From positions 98,188,446 to 98,252,445 of the forward strand of contig CM055816.1 of NCBI GenBank assembly GCA_029582265.1: a stretch of DNA of 64,000 bases, given 5' to 3'. This DNA is from Zoroaster sp. YZ-2022 (lineage: Eukaryota > Echinodermata > Asteroidea > Forcipulatida > Zoroasteridae). The notes beneath the pieces are model-generated. The model was not told where the DNA came from, searched no databases, and worked only from the letters and a program-made list of their open reading frames with translations. Each line of letters starts with the position of its first letter. The stretch's first letter is position 1. The translations under genes and the position numbers were made by a program. Positions 1 to 11,060 of this stretch are shown here, one piece after another.

Positions 1-783
1 GTAATCATCCCTTTCTCAATGTTTTACGGCCGAAACCCGTATTATGGCCACTCCCATTGCACTCTGGGATATATCCAATATGTAAATGATCTGACCTTAC
101 TTTGACATAGCTTTGCGCTCGAATCATTTCCAATGTTTAAGTATTAAAAAATGGGTGATTTCAGGCCATTTTCAAATAATTTATTGTTAATTTTATGATT
201 AAAAAGGTAAGATTTTGATGTTCTTTTCTATGTTTAAGTAAAAAAGTACATTCAACATTTAAAATATTGAAATATAGATTATAATTGCATGCCACCATGA
301 CTAAAAAGAGTTTCGAAAAGACAGTATATATAAAGGATACATGTTCTGTACATTAGTAACCGGAGAGGATCAGGAGTGGTTGAAAAAAGAACCAGACTAC
401 GTGTACGTGTAGGTAAGTGAAAGACATTGTGTACAATAAACAGTTGCATTGATAATTCCAGTATCTGCAGATCCATCCCATAGCAGATGCAGCGTTCCAT
501 CCATAGAAAAGTCCCGTTAAATGTACGGCACAATTTGTAAAACTTCCACCGTAAAAATTACGGTGCTTTACCTGGCAGCTAGGGTGCCAGTAAAAAACGG
601 TAAAAATCATTAAAAATTACGATTACCAAATACGTTACCCGTAGTATTAACATACTTTTCACCGTAAAAAATAATGGTTTAACGTAAAATACAATACGGT
701 CCACACGTAAAAAATACGGTAGAAAGGTGGCAACTCGCTGCACGACTTTCGACCGTAAATTTTACGGGTAATATTTTACAGTG
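1..783. mobile_element. Right end of a CACTA/EnSpm-type DNA transposon
   Basis: The segment ends at 783 with TTTTACAGTG, whose reverse complement CACTGTAAAA is a typical animal EnSpm/CACTA terminus. Positions about 535-783 are packed with short copies of TTTACGGT and ACGGTAAAA in both orientations, the clustered subterminal repeats expected at CACTA ends. No convincing coding sequence is visible from 1 to 535. The left end lies outside the window, so element length and target duplication cannot be judged. Confidence 0.6.
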
Positions 784-2178
784 TAGGTTTTTAGCTTTAC
801 AAACCAAGGATTGTATCCGTTCCTGTAAATATTGATGACCTTTGAACAACATGGCGGCTTCATGCAGTAGGCGACCCATACGACAGTGTCTGGTTTGTGG
901 GAAAGAGCTAGTAACATGGAAAACATATTTCTCTCTTAAATAAATGTGACATTGCTGCTTTTCATGTGTGCAAATCATGTAACAGGAAAATATTACAAGT
1001 GGTTCTCAAACCAGGTGTCTCGCCTGCTTTCGTGATTACCCAAGAAGAATTGGACTTCCAGTTTTCAAAGGGGACAAGTTGGACAATTCCAGCAAATGAC
1101 CTTTGACACAAGCATCATATAAAGCTTGCAACATTGAATGCATGACCCAAGTTTGATTGCAATTGGACTTCAACTTTCCATATAAGACCAATTTTACAAT
1201 TCCAGCCTATTTTACAACTTGACCTCAAATGACCTTTGACCTCAACACTTTACCTTCGATACAAGCATCATATAAAGGTTGCACTATTGAATGCATGACC
1301 CAAGTTTTGATTGCAATTCGGTCGATTCACAACAAGGGCGCTGCTAGCGGCAATCCGGGGAAAGGCCAAAGTACGCAGTGCATCATGGGAAAAAAGTCGA
1401 CATCGCAAAACCGGAAGTGGGTATCGCCAATGCATCGACCATACTTCTTACACCCATTCTCCGCTAAATCTATCCACTCTGCTCTCTTTTTTCCCGCACA
1501 AGGTATTCCCCGAAATCCATACTGCTGTACTGGCCACCGTCTAATACAACGCGATAGACGCGATGTCGACCACGAAAGTGGTAAATCGACCACATTGCAG
1601 AGCTGACTGAATCAAACAAACAATTGTAAGTGATTGCACTCCAAAAATTTTCCCGAGTTGAGAATTATGTTCCAAAGACTGCCCTTAAATCTCTCAAAGA
1701 CTACCACTTCTGTCAGTTATTTTGATTTTAAATCTTGCCATGTTTATTTACCTGATACAAAGGTACTCTGGGTTTAAGTAGATCATTTTATGTTGAAGGT
1801 TATTAGTAAATCAGTGGGTTAAGTGGTTTGGTGTCCCGGTTACGTGTGGAACCTGACGTTTTTGATATGTTGGCCATGTAAAATGCAAAATAACGCAACT
1901 GGGTGCAACAATTTTGTGTTTTATTAAACTTCATATGTTGAGCAACACAAATAAGTGTGCTGCAAATGAATAAAGTTGTTTTGAAATTTTGACATCTGTG
2001 TCCCACTTTGGACCCCTTGTTTATAGAAAGACCCAAATAGTGATTGCATAGTCTCTTTCTGAACTTCGTTCAGGTGAGACAAAAAGTCAAACTACTGTCG
2101 AGAATCGGGGAGGAAATTCTTATTCAGTTTTGTGCAACTCGAGATACATGTATGCTGACACGACTGGGCCTGTAGAGG
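784..2178. other. Non-coding stretch with a small direct duplication
   Basis: No convincing gene. Two diverged copies of a 57-base segment (ACAAGCATCATATAAA ... GATTGCAATT) lie at 1108-1164 and 1261-1318, about 153 bases apart. Short reading frames here show no recognisable domain. Confidence 0.4.
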
Positions 2179-2571
2179 TTGAGTCATCGCCCTTATCCAC
2201 GGCCACACAAGTCACCAAGAACAGCTTCTGATTATTTCGGTTTCGATTTCTTCAAATTTAGCTTGTCACAAGCAAATTTCTTTGCTTCTGCGAATCGCTC
2301 GGTGACAGTCATGCTGTTTGATGACCTTAGACCCCGACTCGTAATATATTCAGGTCATCCTATGTATATTCATGTAGTTTGTTTTGTGATCGCTGATTGG
2401 TTCCCTTGGAAAGCTGAGGGAAAAATAAAGAAAAAGTTAAACCGCTGGTGCAGGATTCCCATGACGAGCCCATGGGTTGGTCTAATCGTACCATTAGAGG
2501 ACGCACTGCATGAAATGAATTTATGCGATGCTGCACGATCCATTATTGAGCACTATCATCTTGAACCATGA
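2179..2571 (+). CDS. Possible coding exon, unrecognised
   Basis: An open frame of 130 codons with no family I recognise. The last 45 or so residues (after the tryptophan-rich stretch) have a protein-like composition with an amphipathic, leucine/alanine-rich end, while the first half looks like random translation. It could be a terminal exon starting near 2395 or chance. No domain, signal peptide or partner exon was identified. Confidence 0.2.
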   Translation: MSHRPYPRPHKSPRTASDYFGFDFFKFSLSQANFFASANRSVTVMLFDDLRPRLVIYSGHPMYIHVVCFVIADWFPWKAEGKIKKKLNRWCRIPMTSPWVGLIVPLEDALHEMNLCDAARSIIEHYHLEP

Positions 2572-3103
2572 CTAGGTCTTTCATCATCATTTTGTAGTTC
2601 TGTTTTTTGATGTTTGCAAAGGTTGTTATGAATTTTTTTTCATACATTTACCCCAAAAGTTGACTCCTATGAACAAAATTTTACAACGTCGGTGGCACCA
2701 TTTAAACTGTTTTGTACTTACAGGCTTTTTTTTATTTCTGGGGGGGGGGGGAAGGGGGAGAAAGAAAAGGCTGAGAGACAATACCTGTCATAGCAATGAA
2801 GCAAGTCACCTTCCTCCCCTTCACTTGGATAGGCTGTAAAATAAAATTCACATAGGGAAAACTGGAAGGCAAGATGACTCAACTCAGCAGAAACATTCAA
2901 AAACATACACTGCATAGTACCTGTACGCCAAGATAATGTACTTTTTCATTATTGTCATGTGTGCGAATAAGAAAGGAGATGTTTCCAAAAACATGTTTAC
3001 TGAATATATAGCGTGACATATAAAGCATATATGGCCCAATTGCAGAGCACATGCTTTCTATTTCAGACTAAGGCAGCCTTTTTGGATGTGCACAGCAAGA
3101 TAC

Positions 3104-4300
3104 AAAAATTTAACCCGGAGATTACCCGGGTAATGTGGAGCGTTCACACTACAATTCTCCGGGTTACCAACAATAGTGTGAATGCTCGCCGGGTTTTCTT
3201 CTACCCGGGTCGGTCGGTGGGTTCGTCATGTTTTATTGGCCAGCTGATGGCTCCATTCCAAACTCATGTCACGTTAAAGTTGATTGAGAAACACGCAATC
3301 AAAAACCCTGCAAGTTGGCATCGATTCATTTTTTGACTCACCCGTACACAACTGATGAGTGCCACATGAGGGCACGAAAGGATGCTCTTGCTCGTAAGAG
3401 GATCTGACAACTACTATCCTCTACTCACACCTCCAACCACCAAACCTATTGGTCACAGCTCCCTTATGTCCGCCCATCTCCACCATGCTATACGGATATA
3501 ACAAGCAAAAACTCGTACTTAAATGTAGTGTACATGATTGGTAATCCTCCATTTTTTTTTCCCTGAATTATTACGAAATACCTTACTAGACTAAGTTAAT
3601 AGTAGTCTCAATCATCCTGTGAAATGATGGCACCAGGTGTGCTGTCGTCAAGGAAAGTGGAAATTTATATCGTTTTCCAACGATTGCCAGCCAGAAATTG
3701 TTGGAAAACTGCCCTCTATAACAAATGTAGCTTTTAGTCAAGGCACGCATGGCTACCCGGACGAGTGGCATGCCCCGGACATGCTGGCATAGACTTCTTC
3801 GCAAATATAAATTATACCACCTGGTTGAGACATACGTCACAATGGTCAAAAGGGATTGTGGGAAGGAATGAGACTGCTTTTTCCTTCCCACAATGCCTTT
3901 TTCTCAACCAGGCGGTATTTGCAACATAGATATCTGGGATACGTCACGTGTCCAGGTAGCCATGCACACCTTGACTAAAGGCTACCATCCTTGACTAAAG
4001 GCTAATCAAGCCATGATTTGCCCACTTCTGGTCTTGTACATTTACACTGTGCGGTACAGCCAGAACAAACCCATAATTAGCCTGCATTGGCCCAGTACCG
4101 TCATGTTTGTTGGGAATGCACATTCTCTGGGTTACCATTCGCATAGTGTGAACGCGGTTACCAGTTATCCGGGTGCATGCTGAAGCGGGTAAGCAGAATT
4201 GCATGCTTAATTTTGGAGTGTGAAACCGATTCTCCGGGTTAGTTTCTACCCGGGTAATAAATTCCCCGGGTAAGTTCAGAGTAGTGTGAAACCCATAGTA
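3104..4300. mobile_element. Putative non-autonomous element with ACCCGGG-rich ends
   Basis: Both flanks (about 3104-3230 and 4120-4290) carry several copies of CCCGGGTA/TACCCGGG and of AGTGTGAA/TTCACACT, arranged largely inversely between the two sides, for example TTCACACTAC on the left and GTAGTGTGAA on the right. The interior contains the foldback at 3728-3984 and no credible gene. This suggests a DNA transposon relic with repeated subterminal motifs, but no exact termini or target duplication were found. Confidence 0.4.
3728..3984. repeat. Foldback (imperfect palindrome)
   Basis: The left arm begins TAGCTTTTAGTCAAGG and the right arm ends CCTTGACTAAAGGCTA. Further in, CACCTGGTTGAG pairs with CTCAACCAGGCG, and ATTGTGGGAAGGAA (about 3855-3868) pairs with TTCCTTCCCACAAT (3880-3893). 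The left arm has an extra stretch, so the arms are unequal. The terminal CCTTGACTAAAGGCTA motif occurs twice in tandem on the right. Confidence 0.6.
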
Positions 4301-4471
4301 GTAAAAATAGCCAATGCCATTGAACTCTATCTCAGCCAATCAAAACACAAAATCTGTCGGGGAGGTGTGCTGTTTTACATAAGAAAATTTAAATTATAAA
4401 TATTATTTTAATTCTACAGTAGTAACTTTCCTTTACTTATCCTTCACAGATAAAAATCAAGAGCTGACGAG

Positions 4472-5149
4472 ATGGAAACGAAATATAATATGGTAACTTT
4501 TTAACCCATTAACAATTGAAGAGTTGGTGTACTGTGTTGTGAATTAAAAGTTAACATTCTTCATCATGATCATTCCACTTTACTGTTCTCCCATGGTGCT
4601 GAATGACAATGGATTTTTTTTTAAACTCATGTATGTGTAATTTTTGTATGAAATACACTTTCAAAGTAGGCTTGGGTAAGTACAGGTCAGTCTTGAATTG
4701 ATTACCTCAATCTCAATTCTCCCAATAGATTTCACGTACATGTATGGATACACATAACCCTTTTTAAATCATTAATCAATGCAAAGGGAGATTTCGCTTG
4801 CAAAAAAAGAACAAATTGATGCTGCACAACCAATCTACAGCCACGGAAAATGTGTAAACCAACCATTCAACATTTAACTGCATGTGTTTTTGGAATCTGT
4901 TCGAGTGAGTACTGCAATTGTAAACTGATTTTTTTTGGTGTCGTCATGGTGTTGGATTTTGCAAGAGTGCAGAAGGTTCTTAATAAATCACTTAAAGAAT
5001 TAGGTCAAACATTTTTTATATGTACATTTTTTTTCGGCAGCGCTCCAAGAGGGGAGGCACTGACAACCAAATCGAGCTGGCAAAGAAATGGATAAGTGAA
5101 GGAAGAGACCCCGAGTGTGTAGAAGGACGGAATATCAATAATGTTATTG
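4472..5149 (+). CDS. Two small exons resembling the start of a KMT5A/SET-type gene (partial)
   Basis: Exon 1 would begin at the ATG at 4472 and run to 4492, followed by a GTAACT donor. Exon 2 (5041-5149) follows a T-rich tract ending in CGGCAG and stops at GTAATA. The exons join in phase 0. Exon 2 reads through 36 codons, including KKWISEGRDP and NINNVIG, which recalls the segment just before the SET domain of KMT5A-like lysine methyltransferases. No SET catalytic exon is recognisable downstream before the RAG1-like transposon, so this is either a truncated gene copy or a gene interrupted by insertions. Family assignment is from memory of short motifs and is tentative. Confidence 0.3.
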
Positions 5150-6480
5150 GTAATAAAAGATTTGTGATTTTTTAAAGATGTGATTAAACAATATTTGTAG
5201 AAATAATATTTGTATTGATCAACACGACTAATCTGCCACCAACAGAAGCTGTTTTGAAATGGTTATAATTTTTCTTTCTTTCTTGGGGATGATAATTCTC
5301 CAGGACTTTTCTTCTGAACAGTATGTGGTTCAAAAGTTGTTCATATTACAGGTTATTCTGACGTCATGTCACCAATATCAAATTACAAGCAATTTTAGTT
5401 GATGTGACCATCTTTGTCCATTAGGACTCGTGAACAATCAAATTTTTACTTTGTAATCAGACATACCATACATGAACATTTAGTATTTTCAAGGCAAAGT
5501 CGCCCAACCTTTCTGTTTAGGGTAACTAGAAGGTCAATGTTAGGTAACTTCTAAATGCAAAAGAAAACAAATTTCTTCCAATCTAGTTCACAGGGTTTCA
5601 AAATAAGCTGGCAACCGGCGAATTTGACCGGCTATTTGAACTTTTGCGCCGGCTACTTTTTTCAATCATGAAAAAACACCCTTCCCGGAGCTACATGTAC
5701 CGCTTTAGGGGAATAGATCCTTGTTTTTAGTAGAAATTATATTTTGTTTGTTCACCCCAAAAAAGAAGTATGCTTGAACGGACCGCGTGTGTGCAGATCT
5801 ACACATATCACACGGCTGTTTCAAGCCGATCCACGTAACGTAAATAAAGTTTATCAGATCGTGTGTTGAAAATTATTTACTCCAATAATGAGTGATTAGC
5901 TCTAACTAAGATGGCGGCGTTTTTCCTCCGTCACTATGCCGCAAAACTTTGAATAAAAACATTAATTTTGGAAAGAATACTAATGTAAACAATGGTTTTA
6001 TTATAAAAACTTGCATAAGTCTCTATTTCCTTGATGTTCATGATGTTATAAACACATTTTAATTGTTGAAAATGAAATAAAAAAGTATTTTAGGACTCAC
6101 TGTGCGTAAATTAATAAAAACGCCGATCGAAAAAATGAGGATGCATTTTGCACGCAAATTAAATGAAAATAAGTTTTGTAGAAGTAATGACCACAGTTTT
6201 GGTAAAAACATTCCCGTTTTCAATTTACTTAGGAGAATTGGCCTGAGGGCAGCTCTATTTTTAAAGTTATAAGCAACGAAGTTGGCGCATATTTCACGTC
6301 AACGTTCTGTTTACATAATAGTTTGTACACGGACATATACATACTACGCGTATACTGTACTACGGGATGTAAACAACACACACACCGCGCCGCGAAATTC
6401 AATAAGTTAATTTCAATGTAATACGTGGGCGCATTGCATGGGCTCAAACACACACACGCACAGACATCAACGTTACAACA
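5150..6480. other. Non-coding stretch
   Basis: No gene recognised. A GC-rich patch at about 5595-5660 with repeated CCGGC and the start CAGGGTTTCAAAATAAGC resembles one end of a hAT-like MITE, but no matching inverted end was found. Confidence 0.4.
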
Positions 6481-6556
6481 TGGAACAAGGAGGCGATAGA
6501 AATATTCGTATTCAGTTGTTTTTTTAGCTTTATTTTATTTCACATTATGGAATATC

Positions 6557-6967
6557 ATGTCAGTATTAACAAAATTATGCCGTGTATGTGGGAGAAGGTT
6601 GGAAACTGCCAAACATAAGCAAGCTGGTAAGAGTTACACTAAACCTGTAGACTGCTCCAAATACAGAAAAGAAATATATGCTGTGTTTTCGATAAGTACG
6701 TGGGAAGATGACACTGAAGTACACCCTGAATCAGTATGCTACAAATGTTCCCGATGTCTACGCTATGCCCAACATGGTGACAGATTAAATAGTACATCAA
6801 ATATTAAACATGAATATGCAATTTGTACACCAAGGCTGAACTGGAAAGCACATCCCAGGACAGGTGAATGTGAAATATGTAGAGTGTTCCTGAAACAAGG
6901 CGAGGGGGGTCACCAACTGCCGAAGTCGGCAAGGTCATTCGGCAGAAATTCAAGGCCACACGTCTAA
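6557..6967 (+). pseudogene. RAG1 N-terminus-like zinc-binding segment, first part (N-RAG-TP-like element)
   Basis: The frame opens with ATG at 6557 and resembles the region of vertebrate RAG1 upstream of the RING finger. Conserved pairs are visible in order: C8/C11 (CRVC), H56, C61/C64 (CYKC), W97-H99, C105/C108 (CEIC). The spacing and the WKAHP...CEIC end match the RAG1 pattern of CxxC, HxxxxCxxC, WHPH...CxxC. The frame then enters a basic linker and stops at 6965-6967. The related RING segment continues one reading frame away at 6969, so a single frameshift near 6950-6965 separates them. Similar RAG1-N-terminus proteins are known from N-RAG-TP transposons in molluscs, lancelets and sea urchins. 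Recombination activity is not implied: no RAG1 catalytic core is present. Confidence 0.75.
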
Positions 6968-6968
6968 T

Positions 6969-7613
6969 TTGCCTTCGAACCTTTTTGGATTAGAAGAGGA
7001 TAATAATTGTACTGTAAGCCCGTTGCTTGAAATATGTGGCAAATCTTCTGAAGAAGAAAGTATATTTATATGCCCAATTTGCCAGTGCATACTGAGCACC
7101 CCCACCATTCAAACACCATGCGAACATAACTTTTGTGCCATTTGCTTATCTGACTGGTTCAAGTTCAACTCCAAATCCGAGGTCCCATGTCCAGTGTGTA
7201 AGCAACTTCTACACTTCACCCATGTATCACCATGCCCTCGGATACTACGATTTCAGCTAAGCACCTTAATAACGGCTTGTTCAAAATGTGGTTCAATGGG
7301 AAAATTAAACAAAATGGCTGAACATGAATGTCCCATCAAACAAACTTCATGCCATTGTAAGATATGCATTGCACCCAATGTAACATCATCATCCTCTCCA
7401 ACAAGAGAGTCAGAAATTACCAAGGCAGCAAAACTTCTTCAAAAAGTGGCTTCACAGCATGTAAGAGGGACCCCAATTCCACCACAAATTGAAGCTGCTA
7501 CTGACAGATGGACATGGCACAAACTGAAAATAAATGGCACTGCTAAATTGAAGACCCCTGGTAGGGTAAGTGCAAATTTTAAAATCACTTCCAAATTACG
7601 TACAGAAAGTTAA
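6969..7613 (+). pseudogene. RAG1-like RING finger and second zinc module (N-RAG-TP-like element)
   Basis: Continuation of the preceding frame after a frameshift. A classical C3HC4 RING is visible: C35, C38, C51, H53, C56, C59, C74, C77. It is followed, as in RAG1, by an SPCPRIL segment and a second zinc-type cluster (C104, C107, H119, C121). The tail ends in KLKTPGR. In the animal RAG1 N-terminus this block binds zinc, dimerises and has ubiquitin-ligase activity; here the role is inferred only by similarity. The coding exon probably ends about 7566 at AGG|GTAAGT; beyond that the frame runs into intron. The next exon starts at 7765 after a TTTCTTTCTTTCAG acceptor. Codons between the linker and the stop at 7613 are therefore likely non-coding. 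Confidence 0.75.
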
Positions 7614-7764
7614 GCAAATTAAAATACATTGATGACGTAGTGTGAAAAATTAATCGCTGCTCAAATAATAGTACATGGTAGGGATCATGACGAAACTGGC
7701 TTGAAACTTGCTGTGAAGTGTTAATGTATCAACGATGGTTACATGTATTTTTTCTTTCTTTCAG

Positions 7765-8073
7765 ACTCATGTATCATCAATTTCATGGCGACATACCGGA
7801 GAATGTTCCCAACACATTCTGTAACCCCCAAAATGCACCTGCTTGAAAATCATGCAGTGGAGCAGCTTCGGAGATTTGGTGTGGGTTCGGCCTTTGAACG
7901 AGCAGGGTGGTGAACTTGTGCATACCGAGTTCAATAGAACCGGTCGTGCTGTCCATGGCATGAGGAATGATTTGCAGCGTCTTCTCACCATCATGAGGCG
8001 ACATCATACAAGCACCGTGCCAGAAGTGCAGGCAGAGTTCATAACTGCGGTCAAAAGAAGAAAAGAAGAATAG
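7765..8073 (+). pseudogene. C-terminal part of N-RAG-TP/Chapaev-like transposase, frameshifted
   Basis: After a strong splice acceptor the sequence encodes, in one frame, a segment with TPKMHLLENH followed by RRFGVGSAF, and then, after a one-base shift near 7893, NEQGGELVHTEFNR through to the stop at 8071-8073. This pattern (PK-H-LE-H, then a glycine-rich turn, then EQGGE-x-H) is the C-terminal signature I associate with transposases of the N-RAG-TP type. The upstream exon and this one are out of phase, and most of the transposase core expected between them is missing, so this copy is internally deleted and frameshifted. It may also be a non-autonomous derivative. Confidence 0.6.
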
Positions 8074-8140
8074 ATAAAGCAGTCTGTATGACTTTTGTAC
8101 ATACTATAAGCACAAAGGCTTTAACCCCCCCCCTAAAAAA

Positions 8141-8181
8141 AATTAATAATAATAAATAAATAAATAAATAAATAAATAAAA
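8141..8181. repeat. (AAAT)n microsatellite
   Basis: About ten tandem copies of AAAT just downstream of the transposase-tail exon, preceded by runs of C and A. Confidence 0.9.
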
Positions 8182-9006
8182 ATACAAATTGGAGGAGCTG
8201 GAGACATACTAAATCACAGTAAATGTATGATTTACAGAGCAGCCATACTGGGAAAAAATAAAACCATTAAAAATATAAACTTTTCTGCATAGAAATGGTC
8301 TGCATTGAAAAATACAAAGATAACACATTGTTTGATATTGATTGAATGTGCCTCATTCATTCCTATAAATGTACAACTGGAGTATGTGTCACAATCATTC
8401 TCATAACATTCCCATAATTATATTGGCATTCCTGTAAATGTACTTAATATTGCTATTGTGATTTGAGGACATGATACAAGTTATAAATGTCTGGAATACA
8501 CAACCCCTCCATAAATAACACTTCGGGAGAAAAACTTGTTATGGATTGTCAGAACTACATGTTAGTCAAGAGAGATGTTAGAATACATTGTGTAACCACA
8601 AACCTACCTAGTCTTACTCAACCTTATCAAAAGCTGGCTGGCATCATGACATTGAAAGTATCACCAGGTAGAATTTGACAGCATCCGATGCATAGTGACA
8701 ATGGCAGTAAACATATCTCAAGTATCTAGGAAAATAAAAAAATAAAAAAAAATATAAAAAAATGTATGTCTTATAATGACAGACAAGGCACAACGCAAAC
8801 ATGTAATAACAAATAATTAGCATTTGAATTGTTGTATTTGTGTAGTTTTCTTATTAATTTAATTTTTGTCCCAATATAGGCCTAATTGTTTTGACCATTT
8901 CCGTTCTCCCCATATTCCTCCCCCAGCAAACACTAACACTAGTAGTAGTCATGGTAGTAGTACATGTATGTACGTTACTGTCACTTAATTGATATGGCTT
9001 TTTACG
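8182..9006. other. Non-coding stretch
   Basis: No gene recognised; A/T-rich with an A-rich low-complexity patch around 8730-8765. Confidence 0.4.
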
Positions 9007-9227
9007 CTGTTGCAGCGGCGTAGCCACGGGGGGGGGCACGTGACCCCACAAATTTCCAGTGCCCCCCCCAGGTGCCCCCCCACGAAAAATCCTCATAGTG
9101 CCCCAAAAAACAGAAAATATAAAGAAAAGGGAAACAAACCATACCCCCTAGGCCCCCCCACTGAAAAGCAATGCCCCCCCCTGTGCCCCCCCACTGAAAA
9201 AGTCCTGGCTACGCCGCTGCGCTGTTG
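9007..9227. mobile_element. hAT-like MITE with 8-bp target duplication
   Basis: The element body is 9015-9219 (205 bases). It starts CAGCGGCGTAGCCA and ends TGGCTACGCCGCTG, a perfect 14-base terminal inverted repeat. It is flanked on both sides by the same 8 bases, CGCTGTTG (9007-9014 and 9220-9227). An 8-base duplication with CA...TG termini is diagnostic of the hAT superfamily. The interior is runs of G and C separated by short unique pieces and encodes nothing. Confidence 0.9.
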
Positions 9228-10754
9228 GTATTTACATGATATTATTAATTAATAACAGTAATTGATGTAAGCCTAGAATCTAAATTGGGCCTAACTATAG
9301 TTTTCCATGATCTGACTCAGTACATTACATGGGCAGCATGTTTATTTATATACATCCGCATATACATGAACATTATGTGTACTGTATGTGTATAATGTAC
9401 AATGTACGTAGGCCTATGTACAGTATGTGCATACAAAAACAGGCACGGTAGTCGCCCACGTTGTGTCAGCACGGAAAACAAATAATTACACACCAACTTT
9501 AATTGACTCAAGAAACTAAAAAAGAGCTGCCCTCACCTTATGACTACCATAGGGGTCACTTGATATCACAAGCTGTCCACTCTACCTAAGGATTTCGGCA
9601 TACAAAGTTATATTTTTGTCCAAAAGGGTGATTAATAAAGCACTTGAGAGAACCCCTGTCGTCGCGTTCGAAAAAAGTCACGTGTGCAAATCTAGCGCTA
9701 AATAAATTATATTTGACACTTGACCTCTCAGCAAAAAGTAAACAAACGTTTTGAAACGTCATCCACCTCATTCAAAGTTCAAAATTTGCATTTTTCATTG
9801 AGCCAATAGAAACAAAGGTAAAATGCAGAAAGTATGCAAATTAGCCTTATTTAACGTTATGCGATAAATCACGTCGACGCGCTATATGGCTCTTTTGACA
9901 GACGCTTGAGGGCGCTCTCTTATTTCTTATTTGAAACGGCCGTGATCAACGTTCATGCGATAATTATGCGTGTGAAGCTTAGTGCGGCATGAATCGTGCA
10001 TGTCATGTCAATGTCCAGCGAGGTGGTGCGCTGCCTGATATGATTATGTGACACATACACACCGTCATGTTTGCCTTCTTGCTGTTTAGCGTGATTTCAT
10101 TTACCGCGAATTAAGCACACATTGAACTACATATTGATTTGTCAGCCAATCATCATCATATAGAGTAAGTTATACTGATTCTTTTGATGCATATTTCAGA
10201 CATTATAATTATACTCCCGTCTATAACATAAGATGTTTATGAATCAGTGGCGTGGCTGGGTTGTTATGATACTGTGCAGTCCATTACTGTAATATTGTAT
10301 ACCGTGTGAAAGGCATAGCAATACACTATGGCTAATTGTTGTTTGATTTAATTGAATCACACAGGAGGTATTGGATTTTTCAGCACTGAATTTGGAGCAC
10401 TGACTTTGAAGTACTGATTTTGCAGCACTAATACATGCCTCATTGATTATTCAAGTTAATTTTAAGTGATTAAGAGCTGTTGGATAATAAACGAATGGAA
10501 CATATAAATCTACTTCTGCAAATGGTTTCATGTCTGTGTTTGACTCCTTGACAAAGAGGACACGCGCCCTCAACAAGAAAGGATCAGCCCCTTTCCCACA
10601 GGGATCGCCCACTGGCGTCTCCCGACATAAATTTAAGGTTTTTATTGGAGTGGTGACAATGATAAAAGAATGTTATTTTGGAAAAGTTGTTTTCTTGTAA
10701 ACTAATTAAATAATTCCTGTTTCAAATAACAAGTGTCTACTTTGCTTTTTTCAG
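9228..10754. other. Non-coding stretch
   Basis: No gene recognised. Contains an AT-rich core and TA/TG-rich patches (9330-9430). Possibly the interior of the CACTA copy whose ORF2 end follows, but no left terminus was found. Confidence 0.35.
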
Positions 10755-11060
10755 GAAGGTACAAGACTTCAGCAGTTCCTGTAGACATTTGATGCCACAG
10801 TTAGAAGTCAACCGTTCATCTTGGCCCTCGGTGGAGACTACTGTCACCCTCATCAAGTCTTTGTCATCATTGAAAGGAAAGCGTTGCCAGTTAAGTCCCT
10901 TATGGGGGCAGTGGACCTATCTTACAAGGCCTACCAAGTCTTGGACTTAATATATTCACCTCAGGCTTCAGCCATTTGGTCCTTTCTAGACAGCCTTTTC
11001 TGTGAAGGTTCTCAACAAACCGGGGTCAGTGAGAGCATTCAGTGCTTACTATCATTTTAA
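10755..11060 (+). pseudogene. Last exon of a CACTA ORF2 protein (fragment)
   Basis: The exon follows a TTTTTTCAG acceptor at 10754 and ends at TAA 11058-11060. After an in-frame TAG near 10788 it reads SQPFILALGG, then VFVIIERKAL and AYQVLDLIY. The same landmarks in the same order occur in the last exon of the CACTA ORF2 at 49968-50269 (QPFILILEG, FVIVERHA, and a VLDIS-type segment in a shifted frame), and both copies end in a short S/L-x-x-F-stop. The two loci are therefore paralogous copies of the same transposon gene. Function of this second CACTA protein is not known to me. The stop codon and the absence of upstream exons mark it as a relic. Confidence 0.6.

Larger units (their letters stand above)
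6480..8100 (+). mobile_element. Degenerate N-RAG-TP-like DNA transposon
   Basis: Groups the RAG1-N-terminus-like frames and the downstream transposase-tail exon, which are collinear and only about 200 bases of intron apart. Terminal inverted repeats and target duplication were not identified by eye; the limits given are those of the coding remains plus a little flank. Confidence 0.5.

Noticed and set aside
1229..1606. Open frame of 125 codons as a gene
   Set aside because: Starts within a duplicated non-coding segment; composition and absence of motifs do not support coding.
6557..8073. A true RAG1/RAG2 (ProtoRAG-like) locus
   Set aside because: No RAG1 catalytic core, no RAG2-like kelch repeats and no recombination-signal-like termini; only the N-terminal module is present.
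8854..9252. Proline/glycine-rich frames as genes
   Set aside because: They lie across the hAT MITE and its homopolymer runs.
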